Shown: positions 1 to 7,514, counted from the first letter of the stretch. The stretch is 22,159 bases of DNA from an uncultured Flavobacterium sp. (GCA_934636265.1 CAKUAD010000021.1:1-22159); one strand, 5' to 3'. Numbers and translations are program-made. The notes: generated by a model from the letters alone, not told the origin.

Positions 1-79
1 ATCCCTTACTAAATAAAACAATACGCTGGATACAGATTATCTGTAAAAATTCTTAATTTCAACGATTAGCTTTCAGCAG

Positions 80-202
80 CTAACTCTCAAATGGAGGAAA
101 AATAGTTGTAGGATCAGAATCATCTTTTGGGACAACCCTATTAGCTTGGATCCGTTCGGCTTCGTTGCGGGTGTTAATTGTTAATTGACCATTGATAACT
201 GT
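80..202 (-). pseudogene. Possible 3' remnant of an unrecognised reading frame
   Basis: On the minus strand a stop-free stretch of 41 codons ends at a TAG at 80-82. It has no ATG and its upstream part runs into the AATTG repeat. The last ~30 residues look protein-like (TRNEAERIQANR, then PKDDSDPTTIFPPFES), hydrophilic and proline/acid rich. The stop lies inside a small inverted repeat (TTAGCT/AGCTAA, 65-82). I do not recognise a family. It may be the tail of a gene cut off by the repeat or by rearrangement, or chance. Very uncertain. Confidence 0.22.
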
Positions 203-238
203 TCATTGTCAATTGTCGCCAGTCAATTATCAATTCCC
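174..238. repeat. Short-period degenerate AATTG-type repeat
   Basis: This stretch consists of imperfect repetitions and inversions of a 7-10 base unit built on AATTG, ATTGA and CAATT (GTTAATTGTTAATTGACC, ATTGATAACTG, TTCATTGTCAATTG, GTCAATTATCAATT). It is AT-rich in a roughly balanced genome and sits between the possible remnant frame and the helicase promoter. Similar AATTG-rich runs occur between genes in flavobacteria, as far as I recall. It contains no coding signal, and its function is unknown. Confidence 0.6.
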
Positions 239-250
239 CCTCCGCTTCCC

Positions 251-258
251 TATCTTTG
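251..258 (+). promoter_or_regulatory. -7 promoter element (TATCTTTG) of the DEAD-box helicase gene
   Basis: TATCTTTG matches the Bacteroidota TAnnTTTG -7 consensus and ends 10 bases before the ATG at 269, so the transcript would be almost leaderless. No good TTG -33 element lies at 17-23 bases. Its position downstream of the ATG at 185 argues strongly that 185 is not the real start. Confidence 0.7.
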
Positions 259-268
259 CAAAAAAATC

Positions 269-1609
269 ATGTCGGGTTTCGAATCATTTGATCTGCCAAA
301 GTCACTGCAAAAAGCCGTTGACGAACTGGGATTTTCCCGCCCAACTCCCATTCAGGAAAAGGCGTTCCCGGTAATAATGTCCGGACGCGACATGATGGGA
401 ATCGCCCAAACCGGAACCGGAAAAACGTTTGCCTATCTGATTCCGCTGCTTAAACAATACAAGTTTACACCGACGCATACACCCAAAATCGTCATCCTCG
501 TCCCCACGCGCGAACTGGTGGTCCAGGTGTGCGAAGAAGTTGAAAAACTCACGCGATACATGTCAGTCCGAACCCTCGGAATTTACGGTGGTGTGAACAT
601 CAACACGCAAAAAACGGCAGTGTTTGAAGGCATTGACATCCTGGTGGGAACGCCCGGACGCGTCATGGACCTGGCGCTGGACAACTATCTGCGGTTTGAC
701 GAAGCCAAAAAGCTGGTCATCGACGAATTTGACGAAATGCTCAACCTGGGCTTCCGTCCGCAAATCACGTCAATACTGGCCATGATGAAAGCCAAGCGGC
801 AAAACATTTTGTTTTCGGCCACGATGACCGACGAGGTGAATGAAGTTCTCGAGGATTATTTTGATTTCCCGGAAGAAGTTTCGCTCGCGCCGTCGGGAAC
901 ACCGCTGGAACAGATCACCCAACTGTCCTACCACGTCCCCAACTTTAATACCAAGGTCAACCTTTTGCAGGCGTTGGCTTACGCCGATGCGTTTGAAAGG
1001 ATATTGGTGTTTGTCAACAACAAGAAAATAGCCGACATGTTGCACGAGCGGATGGAAGCCGCTTTTCCGGGCGAGTTTGGTCTTATCCATTCCAACAAAT
1101 CGCAAAATTACCGATTGCAGGCCATGGCCTTGTTCCAGCAGGGCGAATTGCGCGGACTGATTACCACCGACGTCATGGCGCGCGGACTGGACATCCGGAA
1201 CATCTCGCATGTCATCAATTTTGAAATGCCAGAAGTCCCCGAGCAATACATCCACCGTATCGGACGTACGGGCCGCGCCGATGCAACCGGTTTTGCCGTG
1301 AGTTTCATCACCCCGCGCGAAGAGGAAATCAAACTCGAGATAGAAGTATTGATGAATCGCGAGGTCCCGGTTTTAGGCCTTCCGGAAAACGTGGAGATAT
1401 CAACCCAACTCATCGGACCGGAAAAAGAAAAGGAAAAAGTAAAATTCCTGCTTAAAAAGCCAAAACTCGACGGTGGAGCGGCGTTTCACGAAAAAGCCGG
1501 GAAAAACAAAAAAGTCAATCTTGGCGGACCGGGCAAGACCAAGAAGAAAACAGGATCGGTCAACCGGGGGCTGCTAAAGGCGCAGGCGGCCAAAAAGAAG
1601 AAAAAATAA
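269..1609 (+). CDS. DEAD-box ATP-dependent RNA helicase
   Basis: An ATP-driven RNA-unwinding enzyme of helicase superfamily 2, acting on structured RNA or ribonucleoprotein in the cytoplasm. With the start at 269 it is 446 residues. Visible motifs in order are: Q motif around F22-Q29 (GFSRPTPIQ); motif I AQTGTGKT at 46-53; Ia PTREL; TPGR; motif II as DEFD at 152-155 rather than DEAD; SAT (motif III); VFVNNKK (IV); TTDVMARGLDI (V); and HRIGRTGRAD (VI). The C-terminal ~55 residues form a lysine-rich tail ending in five lysines, probably a non-specific RNA-binding extension. The frame is open back to 185, but the -7 box at 251-258 falls inside that extension, and homology starts at MSGFESF. Single-gene unit; the next gene has its own promoter. 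Which DEAD subfamily (RhlE-like or other) cannot be settled by eye. Confidence 0.95.
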   Translation: MSGFESFDLPKSLQKAVDELGFSRPTPIQEKAFPVIMSGRDMMGIAQTGTGKTFAYLIPLLKQYKFTPTHTPKIVILVPTRELVVQVCEEVEKLTRYMSVRTLGIYGGVNINTQKTAVFEGIDILVGTPGRVMDLALDNYLRFDEAKKLVIDEFDEMLNLGFRPQITSILAMMKAKRQNILFSATMTDEVNEVLEDYFDFPEEVSLAPSGTPLEQITQLSYHVPNFNTKVNLLQALAYADAFERILVFVNNKKIADMLHERMEAAFPGEFGLIHSNKSQNYRLQAMALFQQGELRGLITTDVMARGLDIRNISHVINFEMPEVPEQYIHRIGRTGRADATGFAVSFITPREEEIKLEIEVLMNREVPVLGLPENVEISTQLIGPEKEKEKVKFLLKKPKLDGGAAFHEKAGKNKKVNLGGPGKTKKKTGSVNRGLLKAQAAKKKKK

Positions 1610-1655
1610 CCGCATCCGGCGGCGTCGCAATGGCCTGAGGCTGCAAAAAAATCCT

Positions 1656-1663
1656 TATTTTTG
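1656..1663 (+). promoter_or_regulatory. -7 promoter element (TATTTTTG) of the batA operon
   Basis: TATTTTTG fits TAnnTTTG, 38 bases before the ATG at 1702, in the 92-base gap after the helicase gene. No clear TTG -33 motif is present at 17-23 bases. It probably drives the four-gene operon running to 5820. Confidence 0.55.
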
Positions 1664-1701
1664 ACTGCCTTTCGCCGCGCAAACCGGGGCAAAGTGATTA
1701 A

Positions 1702-3603
1702 ATGCAATTTAAAAACCCGGAAATCCTTTACTTCCTTTTTTTGCTGATACTGCCCATACTGGTGCATTTGTTTCAGCTTCGCCGGTTTAAAAAACAGGCA
1801 TTTACCAACGTCAGGATCCTCAAAGACCTGTCGGTTCAAACCCGAAAGAGTTCTAAAATCAAGAAATGGCTTTTGCTGGCCACGCGGCTTTTGTTGCTCG
1901 CGGCTGCCGTCATCGCGTTTGCCCAGCCTTTTTTTCCGGCCACCGATGCCAAAGCCAGCGGAAACGATTTGTACATTATTTTAGACAATTCGCTCAGCAT
2001 GGAAGCCAAGGGCCAAAGCGGTCAACTGATGCGCCGCGCTGTCGAGGATTTGCTTGAACACACGCCGCCCGATCAGACCTTTTCGCTTCTTACCGCCGAC
2101 CGCACTTTTTGGAATACCGACATCAAGACTATTCGGCAGGATCTGCAAAACCTGTCTTATAGCGCCGTGCCGTTTGTGCCTGAAGCGTTGATGGCCAAGA
2201 TCAGGTCGCAAAAACCGGGAACGGGCAAGGATGTTTTGCTGATTACCGACGCCGCAGGAATTCAAAAGCCGGTCAGCAATGACAACCTCAATGCATTTGT
2301 TTATTTGGCCAAGGCCGAAAACAAGGCCAACGCGTCGGTCGACAGCGTATATCTCAAGCAGACGTTGGACAATTTTTATGAGATAGGCGCCAGGGTTTCG
2401 GCCCGCGAGAATGTTGGTGAAATATCGGCTTCACTTTACGACAAGGGAAAACTCATTGCCAAAACCCAGACAAATCCGGAGAGTTCCAACGAGGTTAAAT
2501 TTACGATTCCCAAACAGGATTTTGACGGATGGCTCTCAGTTTCCGACAACGGACTGCAATTTGACAATACGTACTATTTTAACATCGCGCAGCCAAAAAC
2601 GACATCGGTTCTGGTTATTGGCGATCCGTCCGCGTCGCAGTTCCTGAGCCGAATTTACACCAGTCCCGAGTTTGAATTCGAGGCGATTCCATTGCGCGGA
2701 CTGGACTACAATTCCATCGAAAAGCGCGATCTGGTGATCCTCAACGAACCGACCGAAATTCCTCAGGCTTTGCAAACCACGCTCAAGGCTTTTGTTGAAA
2801 AGGGCGGTAACCTTACCGTCATTCCGTCAGCTGAAGGCAATGTTGCGCAGCTCAATGGGCTTTCCGGACTTTTCCGCGCACAATTTGAACCCGCTGCCGG
2901 CACGCGTCAGGTTACCCGCATTGCCTTTAATCACCCGTTGTACCGGAACGTTTTTGAAAAATCGGTCGAGAATTTCCAGTATCCTGAAACCAAGCGGTCA
3001 TTTAAAATGAACACTTCCTCGCCGCCCGCGCTGGCTTTTGACGATGGGTCGCCATTTCTCGCATCGGTACAACACCAGGGCGGAACAGTGTATTTCTTTT
3101 CTTCGCCCCTCAACAAATCAGACGGGAATTTCCAGAATTCGCCGCTAATCGTACCTACTTTCTACAATATGTCGCAAAATGCCTCAAGCGGGGTAACCGC
3201 GTACACCATCGGACAAGGTATTCCCGTGATGGTTGACGCGCAGTTGCAGGGCGACCAGGTTGTATCGGTTGCAGGAAATGACATCAGCTTTATTCCTGAA
3301 CAGCGCCAGATGGGAAGCCGCGTCCAACTCACGTTTGGCGACTTGCCAGCCAAAGCCGGAAACTATCAGCTTTTAAACAAAACACAACCCGTCAAAAATA
3401 TCAGTTTCAATTACTCGCGCAGTGAAAGCAATGCCGATGTGAATGCCGCAGCTTATGCCGATTTCCAATCAGTAGGCAGCGTGAGCCAGCTTTTTAACGA
3501 CTGGCACAGTTCGCGCACCGACACGGGAATCTGGCGTTGGTTTGTAGTTCTTGCTCTCATGGCGCTGGTGGCTGAAGTTTTGATCCAAAAATTTGTCAAA
3601 TGA
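1702..3603 (+). CDS. BatA-type membrane protein with von Willebrand A fold
   Basis: A 633-residue inner-membrane protein. It opens with a hydrophobic helix (about 8-25), a basic loop (RRFKKQ), and a second helix (about 56-76), the double-transmembrane N-terminus typical of BatA and aerotolerance-related proteins. A von Willebrand A segment follows, with the metal-site motif DxSxS at D95-S97-S99 (DNSLSM). The long middle section (about 210-600) is predicted periplasmic and includes a glutamine-amidotransferase-like or Rossmann-like stretch (VLVIGDPSASQF; VEKGGNLTVIPS). A last helix at about 611-629 ends in IQKFVK. The family is linked to envelope stress and aerotolerance in Bacteroides, but this stand-alone type has no assigned activity that I know of. 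Its stop overlaps the next start as ATGA. It is not part of a MoxR-BatABCDE cluster here: no AAA ATPase or TPR partner is present. Confidence 0.85.
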   Translation: MQFKNPEILYFLFLLILPILVHLFQLRRFKKQAFTNVRILKDLSVQTRKSSKIKKWLLLATRLLLLAAAVIAFAQPFFPATDAKASGNDLYIILDNSLSMEAKGQSGQLMRRAVEDLLEHTPPDQTFSLLTADRTFWNTDIKTIRQDLQNLSYSAVPFVPEALMAKIRSQKPGTGKDVLLITDAAGIQKPVSNDNLNAFVYLAKAENKANASVDSVYLKQTLDNFYEIGARVSARENVGEISASLYDKGKLIAKTQTNPESSNEVKFTIPKQDFDGWLSVSDNGLQFDNTYYFNIAQPKTTSVLVIGDPSASQFLSRIYTSPEFEFEAIPLRGLDYNSIEKRDLVILNEPTEIPQALQTTLKAFVEKGGNLTVIPSAEGNVAQLNGLSGLFRAQFEPAAGTRQVTRIAFNHPLYRNVFEKSVENFQYPETKRSFKMNTSSPPALAFDDGSPFLASVQHQGGTVYFFSSPLNKSDGNFQNSPLIVPTFYNMSQNASSGVTAYTIGQGIPVMVDAQLQGDQVVSVAGNDISFIPEQRQMGSRVQLTFGDLPAKAGNYQLLNKTQPVKNISFNYSRSESNADVNAAAYADFQSVGSVSQLFNDWHSSRTDTGIWRWFVVLALMALVAEVLIQKFVK

Positions 3604-4853
3604 ACCTGTTTATCAAACAAGCCCGGATAGTCGATCCAGGCGGACCGCATCACCTAAAGACAGTCGACCTTGCCATTGCCGATGGCAGCATCCAAAAAAT
3701 AGGTGCGAAACTCAGGAATACGGGAGACTATCGGGAAATCAAACTCAAAAACCTGCATGTTTCGCCGGGATGGTTTGATTCGTCGGTGGCTTTTGGCGAA
3801 CCGGGCTATGAAGAACGCGAAACACTTGAAAATGGTTTAAAGGTGGCGGCGGCTTCAGGCTTTACCGACATCGCCCTGCAACCTGCGACGAATCCGGTTG
3901 GCGACAATCAGGCGCAGATAAGGTTTGTGAAATCCAAGGCGAGTGGTGCCACCTCGCTTCATCCCATAGGCGCACTTACCCGCGGCAGCGCCGGGAAGGA
4001 CATGGCCGAATTGTATGACATGCACCAATCGGGCGCGGTGGCCTTTGGCGATTACAGCCAATACATCGGCAACGCCAACCTGATGAAAATAGCCTTGCAG
4101 TATGTTCAGGATTTTAACGGACTGGTCATTGGATACAGCATGGACCAAACGCTGGCGGCAAACGGCATGGCCCACGAGGGAGTCGCAGCCATCCGCCTTG
4201 GGCTTAAGGGAATTCCGGCGCTGGCCGAAGAACTTGCCGTGGCGCGTAACCTCTACCTTTTGGAATACACCGGCGGACGCCTCCACATCCCGACGGTATC
4301 GACGGCCAAAGCCCTGCAACTGATTCGGGAAGCAAAAAATAAAGGATTGAACGTCACTTGCAGCGTATCGGTGCACCATCTTTTGCTAACCGACGAATCG
4401 CTCGAAGGATTTGACACGCGTTATAAGGTAATGCCTCCGCTTAGGGATGAAGCCACCCGGAAAGCGTTGGTAAAAGGCGTGAAGGACGGCATAATCGACT
4501 GCATCACATCTGACCATTTCCCGATGGATATCGAACATAAAAAAATGGAATTTGACCTGGCTGCAACCGGAACCATCGGCTTGGAAAGTGCTTTTGGCGC
4601 CTTGGGAACTTTGTTTCCTACCGATATGATCGTAGCGCGGCTTACGGCAGCCCGAAAAGTATTTAACCTTCCCGTGGTTTCAGTTGCCCAAGGCGAAACT
4701 GCCTGCCTGACGCTTTTTGATCCGGACGCCGATTGGACCTTCACGGAAGATGCAATCCTGTCAGCGTCAAAAAACTCGGCTTTTTTAGGGCGGAAAATGA
4801 AAGGCGCCGTATACGGAATCGTCAATAATAACCAGTTAAACCTAAACTTATGA
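3600..4853 (+). CDS. Dihydroorotase-like amidohydrolase lacking most metal ligands
   Basis: At 417 residues and across its whole length it resembles type I dihydroorotase (PyrC), the zinc enzyme of pyrimidine synthesis that cyclises carbamoyl aspartate. However, the signature DxHxHxRxPG reads D60-S-S-V-A-F-G-E-P-G69: both histidine ligands are Ser62 and Ala64, and the substrate arginine is Gly66. The HAED-type histidine is also gone (GYSMD, 178-182), and KVNPPLR reads KVMPPLR (276-282). Retained are H229 (RLHIPT), VHH (258-260) and the SDH (304-306) that carries the catalytic aspartate. Fold and substrate pocket may persist while catalysis is probably lost. Homologues annotated as dihydroorotase are usual in flavobacteria, so this is probably a conserved non-catalytic paralogue, comparable to pseudo-dihydroorotases that scaffold aspartate transcarbamoylase. 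ATGA overlaps tie it to batA upstream and to the DUF4870-like gene downstream. Confidence 0.85.
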   Translation: MNLFIKQARIVDPGGPHHLKTVDLAIADGSIQKIGAKLRNTGDYREIKLKNLHVSPGWFDSSVAFGEPGYEERETLENGLKVAAASGFTDIALQPATNPVGDNQAQIRFVKSKASGATSLHPIGALTRGSAGKDMAELYDMHQSGAVAFGDYSQYIGNANLMKIALQYVQDFNGLVIGYSMDQTLAANGMAHEGVAAIRLGLKGIPALAEELAVARNLYLLEYTGGRLHIPTVSTAKALQLIREAKNKGLNVTCSVSVHHLLLTDESLEGFDTRYKVMPPLRDEATRKALVKGVKDGIIDCITSDHFPMDIEHKKMEFDLAATGTIGLESAFGALGTLFPTDMIVARLTAARKVFNLPVVSVAQGETACLTLFDPDADWTFTEDAILSASKNSAFLGRKMKGAVYGIVNNNQLNLNL

Positions 4854-5173
4854 ATGCCGTAGCCCAAGGAAAAACGGCCGCCATCATCAGTTATCTGACG
4901 CCTATCGGCACTGTTATCGCCCTGATTTTGAACAACGAAAAAAAGAATCCGTTTGCGGCGTTCCACGTGCGGCAGGCGCTGGGACTTTTTTTGACGCAGT
5001 TTGCATTGGGTTATCTGGTGAGTAGCCTTGACAGCTGGACCGCCACCAAAACTTTTTATGCCGTTCTGTTTATTTTTTGGCTCATCGGATTCAGCGGCGC
5101 AGTTCAGGGCGTCGAGCGAAAAATGCCACTGCTGGGCGATGTATACCAAAAACTTTTTAAAAGCATTCCGTAA
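4850..5173 (+). CDS. Small DUF4870-like membrane protein
   Basis: A 107-residue protein with three to four hydrophobic segments: about 10-28 (AIISYLTPIGTVIAL), 42-60 (ALGLFLTQFALGYLV) and 66-88 (FYAVLFIFWLIGFSGAVQG). Between the first two is a conserved-looking amphipathic stretch, EKKNPFAAFHVRQALGL, whose motif of a polar turn then FHVRQA is characteristic of DUF4870/Tic20-like small membrane proteins. Activity is unknown. It starts inside the stop of the dihydroorotase-like gene (ATGA), and its own TAA shares one base with the esterase ATG at 5173, so translation of the operon is probably coupled. The assignment rests on recognisable pattern only. Confidence 0.75.
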   Translation: MNAVAQGKTAAIISYLTPIGTVIALILNNEKKNPFAAFHVRQALGLFLTQFALGYLVSSLDSWTATKTFYAVLFIFWLIGFSGAVQGVERKMPLLGDVYQKLFKSIP

Positions 5174-5820
5174 TGAATTCTACTTTATTTCACCTGGTGC
5201 GTGAGCCGCGCGTAAAAAAAGAGCTCAACCCTGCGCTTGTTTTGCTTCACGGTTACGGCAGCAATGAAGAAGATTTGTTTTCCTTTGCCGGCGAACTTCC
5301 TGAGGAGTATTATGTAATTTCAATCAGGGCCCCGTACGCGTTGGGCGGCTACGGTTATGCCTGGTATGCTTTGCACTTTGATGCCGATATGAACAAATTC
5401 TCTGACGACGACCAAGCCATTTCCTCGCGCGATAAAGTTACCCGATACCTGGATGAACTCGTGGCATCCTACCCTATTGACGCCTCCGATATCACACTGA
5501 TCGGTTTTAGTCAGGGCAGTATTTTGAGTTATGCGATCGCGTTGTCGTATCCGTCAAAAGTGCGGCGCGTTGTGGCCATGAGTGGGTATCTCAATAAAGA
5601 CATTCTGGCACCGGATTATGCCGGAAATGACTTTTCGCACCTCAAGATTTTTGCCTCTCACGGATCGTCAGACCAGGTTGTTCCCGTAGATTGGGCGCGC
5701 AAGGCCAAACCCACTCTGGACGGGTTGGGCATTGATAATGTCTACAAGGAATATCCGGTGGGACACGGCGTTGCACCGCAAAATTTCTTTGACTTGCTCA
5801 ACTGGCTAAAATCTACCTAG
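5173..5820 (+). CDS. Alpha/beta-hydrolase esterase (phospholipase/carboxylesterase family)
   Basis: A 215-residue cytoplasmic serine hydrolase of the carboxylesterase/phospholipase (acyl-protein-thioesterase-like) family. Features seen: LLHGYGSNEEDL (24-35) forming the oxyanion-hole loop; nucleophile elbow GFSQG with Ser113; Asp168 in SSDQVVP; and His198 in PVGHGV, giving a complete Ser-Asp-His triad. No signal peptide is present. The length is normal for the family. Its substrate is unknown; small soluble esters or acylated proteins are plausible. It is the last gene of the batA operon and ends in an 8-base tail-to-tail overlap with the lipoprotein gene on the other strand, leaving no room for a separate terminator. 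Confidence 0.9.
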   Translation: MNSTLFHLVREPRVKKELNPALVLLHGYGSNEEDLFSFAGELPEEYYVISIRAPYALGGYGYAWYALHFDADMNKFSDDDQAISSRDKVTRYLDELVASYPIDASDITLIGFSQGSILSYAIALSYPSKVRRVVAMSGYLNKDILAPDYAGNDFSHLKIFASHGSSDQVVPVDWARKAKPTLDGLGIDNVYKEYPVGHGVAPQNFFDLLNWLKST

Positions 5821-6259
5821 CCGAGTAAAGCGCCTTGCCTTTGTAGCGGATGACGTAGCCTTTCCGGGCGATGAGTTCCCAGTAGCCCGATACATAGGGT
5901 TCGCCCTCGGCCTTGCGGACAAGTATCACCGGTTTTTTTTCATCAACCACAAAAAGTTCGGCCCGGTTGGACGGCTCGTCAAAAATGACAAAGGCCGACA
6001 TCACTGCCTGTTGATCACCCTGGATGGGATCAAAACGAGTTGCGGCTTCAAAAACGCGTATGCAATCATTTTTGAGGACTGAAAACGTATAGCCGGCACT
6101 GGTCAGGCATCCGTTTGCATCGCGCGCACCGCCAGTTTGCGTCGTATCAATAACGCTGACAGTATCCGTTTTTGGTCCTGTCATTCCCTTGCCTGACGGA
6201 GCGTCCTTTTGCTGACAGGCCATCGCCATCAAAATTCCTATCAACCAAAGCTTTTTCAT
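5813..6259 (-). CDS. Putative lipoprotein of unknown function
   Basis: A 148-residue protein starting MKKLWLIGILMAMAC, a short lipoprotein signal with the lipid-modified cysteine predicted at C15. A polar, threonine/glycine-rich linker follows to about residue 45. A compact C-terminal domain (about 48-148) has a cysteine pair, C51 in NGCLTS and C66 in NDCIRV, that could form a disulfide outside the cytoplasm. I do not recognise the domain. It is the third gene of a minus-strand operon; its ATG overlaps the stop of the upstream gene at 6256-6259. Its end overlaps the esterase gene by 8 bases. Confidence 0.7.
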   Translation of the reverse strand: MKKLWLIGILMAMACQQKDAPSGKGMTGPKTDTVSVIDTTQTGGARDANGCLTSAGYTFSVLKNDCIRVFEAATRFDPIQGDQQAVMSAFVIFDEPSNRAELFVVDEKKPVILVRKAEGEPYVSGYWELIARKGYVIRYKGKALYSAR

Positions 6260-6750
6260 TTGACGTGGATCAGGCTCTCAACCACCTCGAATGAAACGGT
6301 CTGGTCATCGTTGACAAAGTATTTCAGGAAAACCTCGCCCCAGTATTCGCTGTCGGAAAAATCGGCAATAATCCAGCGGTGGTTGACAATCTGGACCTTG
6401 TTGATGACAAACGGCTTTCCGGTAATCATGTCTTGTCCGGTGTATGGATTTCCCTTGGGATTGTTGTTGTAATCCAGCAGTTTTTCGCGCACTATCGGAA
6501 TTAACTTTTCATAAGCCATTGGCGTTTTGCCACGCTCAAAATATTCCTGGGCATTCTGGTTGTTGGCCAGCGTAAAATAGGCGGCATCGGCACCGGCCTG
6601 CTCTGCAGTATCAAGCCTGTCCTTTAATGATTTTGTGCGCTTTTCGTATCGGTTGCGCTCAAAATCAACCGTTTTGCTCAGGTAGGCATAGGTAAAAAGG
6701 TTGACCAAAACGGAAATGATCAAAAGGTACAGCAACAGGGATCTTCTCAT
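6256..6750 (-). CDS. Membrane-anchored protein of unknown function
   Basis: A 164-residue protein with one N-terminal hydrophobic helix (about 4-24) preceded by MRRS, consistent with a signal anchor and a periplasmic body. Residues 30-52 (RNRYEKRTKSLKDRLDTAEQ) are charged and likely coiled coil. The C-terminal part (about 65-164) is a mixed alpha/beta domain with no motif I recognise. It is coupled on both sides: its ATG overlaps the stop of the metallo-hydrolase gene (6747-6750) and its stop overlaps the lipoprotein start (6256-6259). The shared operon suggests, but does not prove, a common envelope-related job with the lipoprotein. Confidence 0.7.
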   Translation of the reverse strand: MRRSLLLYLLIISVLVNLFTYAYLSKTVDFERNRYEKRTKSLKDRLDTAEQAGADAAYFTLANNQNAQEYFERGKTPMAYEKLIPIVREKLLDYNNNPKGNPYTGQDMITGKPFVINKVQIVNHRWIIADFSDSEYWGEVFLKYFVNDDQTVSFEVVESLIHVK

Positions 6751-7514
6751 GGTATTGTTATTTCTAGGTTGTCGTAGGCCAAAAACACGTTGGGAGGCAG
6801 CTTTTCTTGCGCCTTTTCGTGAAAGCCCATGTGATGGCTGATATGCGTCAGATAGGCCTTTTCCGGACGAACCAAATTTATAAAATCAAGCGCTTCATTT
6901 AAGTTAAAGTGCATGTCGTGCGGCTCTTCTCGGAGCGCGTTGACCACCAGAACTTTAAGACCTTTAAGTTTGGCGATTTCCTCGGGGGTGATGGTTTTCA
7001 CATCGGTGAGATAGGCAAAATCGTCAATCCTGAATCCAAAAACCTGTAGGTTGCCATGCCAGACGTTTACCGGTATGACGGTTTTGTTGCCGATGACAAA
7101 AGGCTTGTTATTCTCTACTTCGATGGTATCCACCGATGGAGCTCCGGGATAGCGGTTGACGGTTTCGAACACATAGGCAAAACGGCGTCTCAAATCGTTC
7201 AGCACGCGCCGATGGCCGTAAACTGGAATGGCTCCCTGACGAAAATTGAACGGCCGGATGTCGTCGATTCCGGCGGTGTGGTCGGCGTGTTCGTGGGTGA
7301 ATAAAATAGCGTCGACCCTTGGGCATTTGCTGGCGAGCATCTGCTGACGGAAGTCGGGGCCGCAGTCAATGACAACCGACGCCTCATCCCAGTGAATCCA
7401 GACGGAAACCCTAAGTCGCTTGTCTCTGGGATCACTGCTCATGCAAACCGGGTGGTCGCTCCCGATCACCGGAATGCCCTGCGATGTGCCCGTGCCCAGA
7501 AAATAAATTTTCAA
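6747..7514 (-). CDS. PhnP-like MBL-fold metallo-hydrolase
   Basis: A 255-residue cytoplasmic hydrolase of the metallo-beta-lactamase fold. The N-terminus FLGTGTSQGIPVIG and the run DPRDKRLRVS match the PhnP/phosphodiesterase-like group. The di-metal motif HxHxDH is THEHADH with H74, H76, D78 and H79. Further likely ligands are a histidine in NVWHGN, an aspartate in YLTDV and a histidine near GFHEKA. The structural zinc cysteines of PhnP proper (CxCxxC) appear as S19-D20-H21-P-V-C24, so only one cysteine remains. The probable reaction is hydrolysis of a cyclic or linear phosphodiester; the substrate is unknown. First gene of a three-gene operon, divergent from the 488-residue gene. Confidence 0.9.
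   Translation of the reverse strand: MKIYFLGTGTSQGIPVIGSDHPVCMSSDPRDKRLRVSVWIHWDEASVVIDCGPDFRQQMLASKCPRVDAILFTHEHADHTAGIDDIRPFNFRQGAIPVYGHRRVLNDLRRRFAYVFETVNRYPGAPSVDTIEVENNKPFVIGNKTVIPVNVWHGNLQVFGFRIDDFAYLTDVKTITPEEIAKLKGLKVLVVNALREEPHDMHFNLNEALDFINLVRPEKAYLTHISHHMGFHEKAQEKLPPNVFLAYDNLEITIP

Noticed and set aside
174..238. Possible CRISPR or iteron array
   Set aside because: Units are 7-10 bases, irregular and partly inverted, with no spacers and no cas or replication genes nearby.
185..268. 28-residue N-terminal extension of the helicase
   Set aside because: Encoded by the AATTG repeat and the promoter; helicase homology begins at MSGFESF.
770..1255. 161-codon minus-strand open frame inside the helicase gene
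   Set aside because: Shadow of the helicase coding frame, which carries helicase motifs III-VI in this interval.
3855..4379. 174-codon minus-strand open frame
   Set aside because: Antisense to the dihydroorotase-like gene; composition (histidine, glycine and arginine rich) is typical of antisense reading of GC-balanced genes.
4421..5149. 242-codon minus-strand open frame
   Set aside because: Antisense across the dihydroorotase-like and DUF4870-like genes, which show clear family sequence and overlap coupling; the antisense product shows no recognisable domain.
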